DNA of 64,000 bases from Mycolicibacter heraklionensis. Lineage in GTDB: Bacteria; Actinomycetota; Actinomycetes; Mycobacteriales; Mycobacteriaceae. Numbering within the stretch: position 1 is the stretch's first letter; each line of letters begins with the position of its first letter. This document shows, in pieces, positions 57,344 through 64,000 of this stretch. The position numbers and the translations under genes are program-made. Below the pieces are notes generated by a model that saw nothing but the letters and a program-made list of their open reading frames with translations, searched no databases and had not been told where the DNA came from. The stretch lies in NCBI RefSeq assembly GCF_001021505.1, contig NZ_LDPO01000004.1:62001-126000 (forward strand), given 5' to 3'.

Positions 57344-58393
57344 TCAGCGCCACCGCGCCCACACGTAAGGCACCAGCGAGCGCAGGAAGTCCAGATCCGG
57401 GCCGGGGCGGGCATCGGCGAACGCCTGCTCGAAGTACTCCTGGGCCGCCAGCAGAATGCCCTCGGCGTACTCACGGGTGAACGCGATGCTGCCGTAGTCG
57501 TCCATCATGGTGCGCACCCGCGCCACCAGCTCGGCTGAGCGCTGCGATCGACTGCGGCGCAGGTAGTCCGCCAGCAGGTCCCGGTCGGGTGTCCGCGCCA
57601 CCGACAGCAGATGGACCAGCGGCAGTGTGCGCTTCCCTTCGTAAAGATCGCCCAGGATCTCCTTGCCGTAGACCCGTTCGTCGCCGACCAGGTTCAGCAG
57701 ATCATCGCGGATCTGAAACGCCGCACCGAAATGAAATCCGAACCGCACCAGCGTCCCCAGTTCCGCGGTGCCTCGCGACCCCACCATCGCCCCGACCCGC
57801 AGCGGATGGATGGTGGTGTACCAGCAGGTCTTGTGCAGGATCAGGTTCAGGTAGTCCTCGGGCCGCAGGTCGTCCACCTGGTCGGCCTGCCAGCCCACTT
57901 CGATCGCCTGTCCCTCCAGGGTCCGCAACGCCATCGTGTCGAACTCGGCCCACACCAATTCGGCCAGGTCTCGGTCGAGCTGCCGGGTCGCGCGCCGCAG
58001 TACCTGCCCGGCGACCAACGCCAACGCATCACCGGTGTTGATCGCCGTCGCCATGCCGTACAGGGCTCCCAACGTCGGCCTGCCGCGGCGCATTTCGCTG
58101 CCATCGGCGATGTCGTCGTGCACCAGGAAAGCGTTGTGCAGCAACTCGATCGCCACGGCGATACCGAGTAAGGCGTCGGTGTCCGCGCCGAAGGCCCGGC
58201 CGGCCGACAGGCACAGCGCGGGCCGCAGCGCCTTACCCGGCCGCTGCGGATAAGCCCGCAGCGGTGCGTATAGCCACTTGGCAGGCTCACCGTCGGGCAG
58301 CGCGTCGAGCATCGAACGGCGGACCATCCTGGCGACCTCACCCAGTCGCTCATCGACCGCGGCCACCGATGCGCGGTCGGCGATGTCAGTCAC
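57344..58393 (-). CDS. Polyprenyl diphosphate synthase (IdsB/GGPP synthase-like)
   Basis: A 349-residue trans-isoprenyl diphosphate synthase. The first aspartate-rich motif is DDIAD (HDDIADGS); the second is DDLLN, with Asn in place of the last Asp. The residue five before the first motif is Ala, as in enzymes making C20 or longer chains. A 30-residue N-terminal lead precedes the fold. GTG overlaps the upstream unknown gene by four bases (GTGA), so they are co-translated. It is not next to thyX in M. tuberculosis; that genome's relatives are elsewhere. Confidence 0.88.
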   Translation of the reverse strand: MTDIADRASVAAVDERLGEVARMVRRSMLDALPDGEPAKWLYAPLRAYPQRPGKALRPALCLSAGRAFGADTDALLGIAVAIELLHNAFLVHDDIADGSEMRRGRPTLGALYGMATAINTGDALALVAGQVLRRATRQLDRDLAELVWAEFDTMALRTLEGQAIEVGWQADQVDDLRPEDYLNLILHKTCWYTTIHPLRVGAMVGSRGTAELGTLVRFGFHFGAAFQIRDDLLNLVGDERVYGKEILGDLYEGKRTLPLVHLLSVARTPDRDLLADYLRRSRSQRSAELVARVRTMMDDYGSIAFTREYAEGILLAAQEYFEQAFADARPGPDLDFLRSLVPYVWARWR

Positions 58394-59040
58394 GATTCCC
58401 GCGCCGCGACGGTGAGCACCACGGGCAGCCACAGATCGGGATACCCGACCGCCAGCAGGGTGCCGCGATAGGTGCCGGGACACACTTGAGGGCCGACGTC
58501 GACGGTGATCTGCACGCCACGGCTGGACCGGCGCGGCATCGGCACCGCGGCGGGGTCCAGCCGCACCGCGCCGGTCCCGATCACCTGGCCGCCGTGGCCG
58601 AGCAGCTCACTACAGCGCAGCCGGACCGCCGCGCGGTCGTCGGTCCCGCGGTTGTGCAACCAGACCTCGCCGGTGGCCGAGCCCGGGCCGGTGGCTTCCA
58701 GCCTGACGGCGTCCTTCGACGCCGGGTCATTGACGTCCAGTGTCACGGCCCCCGCGTCACCCTGCGGCCGCGCCGGAGACGACCGCAGCAGGAACTGCCC
58801 GGCCGTCGACCACCAAGCTCGGGTGAACCGTTCGAGGTCCGGCGGACCGGTGGGATCCGCGGCGGCGGCACCGTCGCGCGGCGCCGCAACTGCCTGAGCG
58901 AATTCGTCGATGATTCGGCGGGCAGCACGGAAGCCCTCGGCCTGGATCGCATTGAGTGCTCGCGCATTCGCAGCGGGATCAAAAATTGATGCCCAGGGTA
59001 AGTCGTCGATGGTGCCGTCACCGAGCGCTTTGTCCGACAC
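58390..59040 (-). CDS. Unrecognised protein: helical N-terminus with Ig-like beta C-terminal domain
   Basis: Not recognised. 216 residues. The first ~95 are helical (RAARRIIDEFAQAV; FTRAWWSTAGQFLL). The last ~110 read as an Ig-like beta sandwich (GEVWLHNRG, RLRCSELLGHGGQVIGTG, VQITVDVGPQVCPGTYRGTL). AAGGAGG lies eight bases before the GTG at 59040. The C-terminal domain resembles that of the 168-residue protein at 60583-61089 (shared GP-x-V-x(1-2)-GTYRG). The gene is coupled to the prenyl synthase. Confidence 0.7.
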   Translation of the reverse strand: MSDKALGDGTIDDLPWASIFDPAANARALNAIQAEGFRAARRIIDEFAQAVAAPRDGAAAADPTGPPDLERFTRAWWSTAGQFLLRSSPARPQGDAGAVTLDVNDPASKDAVRLEATGPGSATGEVWLHNRGTDDRAAVRLRCSELLGHGGQVIGTGAVRLDPAAVPMPRRSSRGVQITVDVGPQVCPGTYRGTLLAVGYPDLWLPVVLTVAARES

Positions 59041-59120
59041 CGATTCCCTCCTTAAGGAAATCAGCTGTGCTCTGCAAAAGAATTCACTTTCGGGGCTGCC
59101 GAGAATCAACCCGACCGCCG

Positions 59121-59126
59121 TATACT
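59121..59126 (+). promoter_or_regulatory. -10 box in the divergent region of the unknown locus
   Basis: TATACT at 59121-59126, the best -10 hexamer in the 115-base divergent gap (59041-59155), about 30 bases before the ATG at 59156. No clear -35 box is seen. Confidence 0.5.
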
Positions 59127-59155
59127 ACCTGCTTACTTGGGTGATCGGAGACGCA

Positions 59156-60586
59156 ATGGCGGCAACCGATATGGCAACTGCGGCGCAATCTCTGCTGGCG
59201 CTTTACGGCGCTCTCGATCAAGCGGTCATCAACACCTCAGACCCGGAAATCGAAGCTATCGTCGAGCGTTATCTTCCGGGCAGCACCGGTGCTAATGCGG
59301 GCTGGTACGACGAATTACTCGGCTTCCTGCGCCGGTCGGACCCGACCGATCCCGAGCGGCCGGAATCACCGGCCGTGCCCGATCTGGGCGAGGCGCTGAC
59401 CGTACTGCGGAACCAGGGGTCGACGCCGGCACAGTCCCGGCGGATGACAGACGCCGGCCAAGCCGCTGCCGCCGACGCACCTGGGGCCGCGCAGCTGACA
59501 CCGGTTGTGTTGTCCCGCATGGTGTATGCGATCGGTGCGCTTAGTCATCTGCCCGCCTACTACCCGCCCAGCGAGTGGGACGCGGCCTTCAGCCAGACCC
59601 TCGCCCTGGCCGGGACTGACGGCGGCGAGCTGCTCGATCTGCTGCGGCACGACTTCAACGGCCGCAGCGACTGGTCGCAGGTGGTGCTGTCTGGGTCGGT
59701 AAAGGCCGACATCGCGATGGTCCCGCTGTGCAACGCCAAACCCAAGTGGGTGCGGGGCCGGCTGTGCGTCGTGCTGACCACCGACTTCACCAGCACGAAG
59801 GTGTCGCTCAATGATTTGAAGGACGTCATCGACCCGCTGAACTGGGCGCGTTGCCTGCCGTTCTTCTGCTCGATGGACGCGATGCCGATCCGCCCGGACG
59901 GCTGGAGCCGGGTCCTCGAGCACTTCAGCACCACGTGCGGGATCGTCGGGATGCCTCAGATGCTGACGCCGCTGAAGTACTGGAAGGGGCCGGGGGTTGG
60001 CGAGCCGGTGTCCCCACCCACGGCGTGGGTCAACTACATGCTCGACGACGACCCGGCGCCCGGGGAACACGGCGACGGCGCCATGGTGATCGATGAAGGC
60101 TTCATCAGGATGACGTCGACGGTCGGCGATCCGACGCTGCACGGTGTGCAGGTGCGCACCAGGAAAGTCGTCGGCTTCCGCGACCTGGGCTGGTTCCCCA
60201 CCGCCTTGTTCGCCTGCGTGCTGGGCTACGGCGACCAAGGCGTCGAGATGCTGCTCGGCGGAGTGGCCAAGCGGGCCAAGGACGGTCCAGTGGGCTGGAC
60301 AGCGTGGGAACCGTCTACGCCGGCTGCCGGCCAGCCGAAGATCCCGGCCCCGCCGGCCCAACCGGACCCGACGCAGCGGGCTGTCGCAGTGGCGATCGAG
60401 ATGCTCAATGAATGCATCGACGAGATGTCGCAGCGCAGTGCAGCATTGGCCGCCAAATGTGCGGGCGGAGTGCCGCCGGTTGAGGAGTCCATCGCGTTCG
60501 CCGCCGATCTGACCGCCCGGCTGGCGACCGACCCGTGGCGCTACCTGCAGCGGCTGCGCACACCACCCCAGGGCGGCGGCACATGA
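59156..60586 (+). CDS. Unrecognised 476-residue protein of a putative isoprenoid/cyclase locus
   Basis: Not recognised. A helical N-terminal third (about 1-150) leads to a beta-rich middle (GRLCVVLTTDFTSTKVSLND, then FFCSMDA, PPTAWVNYMLDDDP, GVQVRTRKVVGFRDLGWFP), possibly a START/SRPBCC-like domain. The C-terminal helices (EMLNECIDEMSQRSAALAAK, ATDPWRYLQRL) look phasin-like. GGAG precedes the ATG at 59156; upstream codons in frame lie in the promoter. It overlaps the next gene (ATGA). Confidence 0.72.
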   Translation: MAATDMATAAQSLLALYGALDQAVINTSDPEIEAIVERYLPGSTGANAGWYDELLGFLRRSDPTDPERPESPAVPDLGEALTVLRNQGSTPAQSRRMTDAGQAAAADAPGAAQLTPVVLSRMVYAIGALSHLPAYYPPSEWDAAFSQTLALAGTDGGELLDLLRHDFNGRSDWSQVVLSGSVKADIAMVPLCNAKPKWVRGRLCVVLTTDFTSTKVSLNDLKDVIDPLNWARCLPFFCSMDAMPIRPDGWSRVLEHFSTTCGIVGMPQMLTPLKYWKGPGVGEPVSPPTAWVNYMLDDDPAPGEHGDGAMVIDEGFIRMTSTVGDPTLHGVQVRTRKVVGFRDLGWFPTALFACVLGYGDQGVEMLLGGVAKRAKDGPVGWTAWEPSTPAAGQPKIPAPPAQPDPTQRAVAVAIEMLNECIDEMSQRSAALAAKCAGGVPPVEESIAFAADLTARLATDPWRYLQRLRTPPQGGGT

Positions 60587-61089
60587 GAGACATCAACGAG
60601 GGCATCCACCGGTACGCCCAGGCGTCTCGGCAGCTGGTCGATGAGGCCGGCGCAATCGTGCTCGACGCCGACCACCGGATCGGCGAGGGCGCGTTCGGTT
60701 CCGCGCAATGGGCACAGGCGGTTCGCCGGCTGATCAACCTCGCAGCCACCGCAGGTTACGAGGTGTCCGACGCGCTGATGTCGCAGTGCGGCTCGCAGTG
60801 CGCCGACGACGTCGAACTCTCCGACTTCCTCGAGGCTCCACCCGGCACCGGATGCGAGCGGATGCTGTCGATCACCGCACCGTTCGTCGCCATCGGAACC
60901 TCGTACGCCATTCCCCCGCAGGCGATGGTGTTGGTGCCGGGCGTGCTACGGACCTTCGCCACCCGATTCCGGGTGGGGGTACGCGGACCCGATTACGTCA
61001 GCGGCACCTACCGCGGCCGAATTCGGTTGACCTGCTTGCCGGCCGGATCCGGGCAGGCCCAGGAAATGGACGTCGTCGTCGACCTATGA
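60583..61089 (+). CDS. Unrecognised 168-residue protein, paralogue-like to the 216-residue protein
   Basis: Not recognised. Two amphipathic helices (HRYAQASRQLVDEAGAI; AQAVRRLINLAATAGYEVSD) are followed by a beta domain with VLVPGVLRTFATRFRVGV and YVSGTYRGRIRL. The same helix-plus-beta plan and GTYRG strand occur in the divergent 216-residue protein. ATG overlaps the previous stop, and its own stop overlaps the cyclase start (ATGA both times). Confidence 0.7.
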   Translation: MRDINEGIHRYAQASRQLVDEAGAIVLDADHRIGEGAFGSAQWAQAVRRLINLAATAGYEVSDALMSQCGSQCADDVELSDFLEAPPGTGCERMLSITAPFVAIGTSYAIPPQAMVLVPGVLRTFATRFRVGVRGPDYVSGTYRGRIRLTCLPAGSGQAQEMDVVVDL

Positions 61090-64000
61090 GCATCACCGAC
61101 GAGCCCGACGAGATCGACGACCTGCTGGATCAAGCGATTCAGGCGGCGAACAGCGGCGACCGTGCCACCGCCAGCGCGCTCGCCGAGCAGGTGCTCACCG
61201 TCGACACCGGCAATCAGGACGCCGAAGACCTGCTCTGCGCGCCGCTCGCCGGCTCTGGTGAACTACGGCGGCTGACAATACTTTTCGCTGACGTAGTGAA
61301 CTCGACCGCGTTGTCGACCCGCATCGAGCCGGAGATCTACCGGACGGTGATCGGTCGTTACCGCCAGCAGGTGGATGAGATCGTCAACCGCTATGAAGGC
61401 CACGTCTTCTCCACCAAGGGCGACGGTCTGCTCGCCGTGTTCGGCCACCCCAGCGCCCATGAGAACGACGTCCGGCGAGCGGTGCAGGCCGGCCTGGACG
61501 TCACCCGCGAAGTGGACCGGCTCAGCGATCGGGTGCGAGCGCGCTTCGGCTTCGACATCTCAGTACGGGTGGGCGTGCATCGGGGCATGGTGTATCTCGA
61601 TGTGGCGCAGGACGACGTGTACGGCCTGGGCGCCAACCTGGCCTCTCGGGTATCGGGCCTGGCGCCCCCTGGAGGTGTCGTAGTGTCTGCGGCGGTGGCG
61701 CCGCTGGTGGCCGGCCACTTCGAGCTCGAAGCCCAACCCGCCCAACCGGTCAAAGGCATCGACGAGCCGGTCGAACACTACCGGGTCGTCAAGGAGCACG
61801 TCGGCCGCTCGCGGGTCCCGCTGGGGCAGTTGGTCGGCCGCGACGTCGAGCTCGCTCACCTGCACGAGGCCTGGAATCACGCCCGGCACGGCACGCTGAG
61901 TGTTCCGGGGGTCTGCTTCAGCGGCGAGGCGGGCATGGGCAAGAGCCGGTTGGCCACCGCCGCAGCGGATCTGGCCGAGCAGTCCGGCAGGCCGGTGCTC
62001 GCCCTGATCGGATCGCCGTTTCACGCCGACGCCGGGCTCCACCCCGTTCGTACGCTGCTGGAACAGCGGGCCGGGATCGAGCGGACGACGGCACCGGCCG
62101 ACCGGCTGCGGCTGCTCGAAGACGAGGTCGCCGCGCGCGGACTCGATCCGGTCGCGACGGTGCCGTTGCTGGCGGCCGCGTTGGAGATCCCGGCCGAAGG
62201 CGGCTATCAGCCCACCCGTGTCGAGGGCGCCAAGCTCTACGGGCAGATCATCGATGCCGTCGTCCGTTACCTGCTCGCCTGCGCAGGCCAGGGCCCGGCG
62301 GTCCTGTTGGCCGAAGATCTGCAGTGGTTCGACCCGTCGACGCGTGACGTGGTCGCCTCGCTGCTCGCAGCCGACCCGGGCACGCTGCTGGTGGTGTTGA
62401 CCGCCCGCGAGCTCAGCTCGCTGCCGGACCTCCCCCAGCTCAAGGCCTTCGAGCTCGCACCGTTGACGGCAGCACAGACCGACGAGTTGATCACCGCGCT
62501 GAATCCCGCCTTGTCCGGCGCGGAACACACCGAGGTCCGGCGACGCTGCGACGGCGTGCCGTTGTACATCGAAGAGGTGGTCGCCAAGCTGCACGAGCAG
62601 CCGCACGACGCAGCGGGGTGGGCGCGGGTTCCGGACGCCCTGTATGAGCCGCTGTTCTCGCGGCTTCGGGCCAGCAGCAACACGATCCAGGTCGTCGAAG
62701 CGGCCGCCACCATCGGCCGGGAATTCGATCGGGCCATGCTCAAAGCCGTCCTGGACATGACCGAGGCCGATCTCGATGACGCCGTTGCGGCGCTGGTGGC
62801 CGCGCGGGTCTTCCAGCCGATAACCAAGGACTGCTGGCGTTTCCGACATGAACTGCTCCGCGAGGTCGCCTACGAGCTGCCGCCGCCGAGTGTCCGGCAC
62901 CAACTGCACGGCCGGGTCGCCGACACCCTGGTCGGCGATTCGGACAATCCGGATTGGCATCTGGTCGCTCTGCACTACCGGGTGGCGGAGCGATTCGAGG
63001 CCGCCGCCGACGCCCACCAGAAGGCGGCGCATGACGCCCGGCAGCGCGGCGCCCTCGACGAGGCCCGCGTCTGCCTCACCCAGGCCATCGAGCAGCTGCG
63101 CCGAGCCCCGGTCGGAGCGTCCCGCGATCGCCGCGAAGTGCTGTGCCGGCTTCGGCGCGGCTTCCTCACCTCGGCCGTGGAGGGAACTGCCAGCCCCAAG
63201 GCCGCCAAGGACTTCGAACGCTGCCTGAAGCTCGGCGCCACCGACCCACGCCAAGACGGCTTCCTGTCGACCATGACCGCGTTGTGGGCTTATTACCTGC
63301 CGCGAGGTGATCTGCGCCGCGCCCTGCGGGTGGCCGAGTACGCCCGATCGAAGCGACCCAACGAGCAGAAGTTGTTCGGGCCGACCAATGCCGCCGCATT
63401 CGGCATGGTCGCCTGGTTTCTCGGTGACTTCGGCAAAGCCCGGGCGCTGTTGGAGGAAGCCGTCGCGGCAATGAAAGACGCGCAGCTGCCCGATTTCGAA
63501 TCCCTGTGGTTCATCCCCAGCGATGCGCTCGCGTCGATGCACATGCACCTGGCGATGGCGCGATTCATCCAAGGCGATCTTGCCGGCGCCGACGAGCAGT
63601 TCACCGAAACCGTCCGGCGGGCAAGGGATATCGGGTTTCCGCAGGGACCGTTCAGCCACTGCTATCAGCGGTTCACCGAAGTCTTCATGTGTATGGAAGC
63701 CGGCCTGCTCGACCGCGCCGGCGACGTGGTCGCAGCCCTGCGTGCGCAGGCCGAACGGCACGGCTTCGAGTACTGGACGATGATCGCCACCACTCAACAG
63801 GGTGCTATCGACGCATTGTCGGCGCTTTCGGGCCAGGACACCGGCCCTGACCGGTTGGCGCCGCACATCGCGACTATGACCGCGCTCGGGGCGGCGCTGC
63901 GGACAGCCGAGGTCAAACTGTTCTCCACCTACTACGACGGCGTGCTGGCCCGGCTGCTGCTGGCCGCCGGCGACACCAGCAGGGCACGCGAATGCCTCGA
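61086..64000 (+). CDS. Class III adenylyl cyclase fused to an AAA-type/TPR regulator (incomplete at right edge)
   Basis: An unbroken frame of about 971 residues runs off the window. A short acidic N-terminus with a helical pair precedes a cyclase domain (about 60-230): metal Asp in LFADVVNSTALS, STKGDGLLAVF with Lys for adenine and the second Asp, and the transition-state Asn/Arg in LGANLASRV. A P-loop ATPase follows: Walker A GEAGMGKSRL, Walker B VLLAEDLQWFDPS. TPR-like helices continue to the edge. It resembles the M. tuberculosis cyclase/ATPase/LuxR proteins; a C-terminal DNA-binding domain may lie outside. A reverse-strand shadow frame (61560-63866) is not coding. Confidence 0.92.
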   Translation, partial: MSITDEPDEIDDLLDQAIQAANSGDRATASALAEQVLTVDTGNQDAEDLLCAPLAGSGELRRLTILFADVVNSTALSTRIEPEIYRTVIGRYRQQVDEIVNRYEGHVFSTKGDGLLAVFGHPSAHENDVRRAVQAGLDVTREVDRLSDRVRARFGFDISVRVGVHRGMVYLDVAQDDVYGLGANLASRVSGLAPPGGVVVSAAVAPLVAGHFELEAQPAQPVKGIDEPVEHYRVVKEHVGRSRVPLGQLVGRDVELAHLHEAWNHARHGTLSVPGVCFSGEAGMGKSRLATAAADLAEQSGRPVLALIGSPFHADAGLHPVRTLLEQRAGIERTTAPADRLRLLEDEVAARGLDPVATVPLLAAALEIPAEGGYQPTRVEGAKLYGQIIDAVVRYLLACAGQGPAVLLAEDLQWFDPSTRDVVASLLAADPGTLLVVLTARELSSLPDLPQLKAFELAPLTAAQTDELITALNPALSGAEHTEVRRRCDGVPLYIEEVVAKLHEQPHDAAGWARVPDALYEPLFSRLRASSNTIQVVEAAATIGREFDRAMLKAVLDMTEADLDDAVAALVAARVFQPITKDCWRFRHELLREVAYELPPPSVRHQLHGRVADTLVGDSDNPDWHLVALHYRVAERFEAAADAHQKAAHDARQRGALDEARVCLTQAIEQLRRAPVGASRDRREVLCRLRRGFLTSAVEGTASPKAAKDFERCLKLGATDPRQDGFLSTMTALWAYYLPRGDLRRALRVAEYARSKRPNEQKLFGPTNAAAFGMVAWFLGDFGKARALLEEAVAAMKDAQLPDFESLWFIPSDALASMHMHLAMARFIQGDLAGADEQFTETVRRARDIGFPQGPFSHCYQRFTEVFMCMEAGLLDRAGDVVAALRAQAERHGFEYWTMIATTQQGAIDALSALSGQDTGPDRLAPHIATMTALGAALRTAEVKLFSTYYDGVLARLLLAAGDTSRARECL

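Noticed and set aside
61560..63866. A 768-codon open frame on the minus strand
   Set aside because: Antisense to the cyclase/ATPase gene, which has intact conserved motifs; the minus product shows none.

Overview
The window is a piece of a high-GC actinobacterial chromosome, almost certainly a non-tuberculous mycobacterium. Gene content and order follow the Mycobacterium tuberculosis Rv2695-Rv2754c block (dut, cei, ppgK, sigA, sigB, ideR, sthA, nrdR, lexA, fadE20, hflX-dapF-miaA, miaB, recX-recA, pspA, clgR, pgsA3, argA, ftsK, rnj, dapA, thyX). M. tuberculosis comparisons here are from memory, not from a search. The RecA intein is of the M. leprae type and sits at the site used in M. leprae, not the M. 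tuberculosis site. No rRNA, tRNA, CRISPR array, prophage or insertion sequence was seen. Coding density is very high; only one gap exceeds 300 bases (28802-29133), and it is filled largely by a tandem repeat.

Layout. 1-10.8 kb: small conserved genes, dUTPase, cell-envelope protein Cei, polyphosphate glucokinase, SigA, an extra O-methyltransferase, YihY, and SigB behind a SigE/SigH-type promoter. 10.9-17.9 kb: IdeR, SthA, a PAC2-family protein, nitrobindin, NrdR, and the divergent chiZ/lexA SOS pair. 18-29 kb: an LGFP-repeat membrane protein, FadE20, a DEAD-box helicase, the overlapping hflX-dapF-miaA cluster, and two tandem DMT-type membrane proteins. 29-36.6 kb: a DUF349 protein, an SRPBCC protein, MiaB, and a four-gene polar amino-acid (glutamate/glutamine-type) ABC importer. 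36.6-43.7 kb: recX-recA (with intein), an MpaB-type oxygenase divergent from a TetR regulator, a glycosyltransferase, and an EphG-like epoxide hydrolase. 43.7-57.3 kb: the envelope-stress operon clgR-pspA-pspM, PgsA3, ArgA, a WS/DGAT acyltransferase, FtsK, an SDR and methyltransferase pair, RNase J, DapA and ThyX. 57.3-64 kb: an unfamiliar divergent locus with a polyprenyl diphosphate synthase, three proteins I do not recognise, and a large class III adenylyl cyclase/AAA-type regulator that runs off the window.

How it fits together. Several stress circuits can be read from promoter sequence: a perfect SOS box plus a PafBC-type (RecA-NDp) promoter before recA, an SOS box between chiZ and lexA, and SigE-type promoters before sigB and clgR. 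Many genes have a TANNNT box 6-8 bases before the start codon, the signature of leaderless mRNAs.

The two most unusual items are a dispersed 56-57 bp repeat family (three loci, always the same core in the same orientation, with locus-specific loop sequence) and the divergent isoprenoid-synthase/cyclase locus at the right end.
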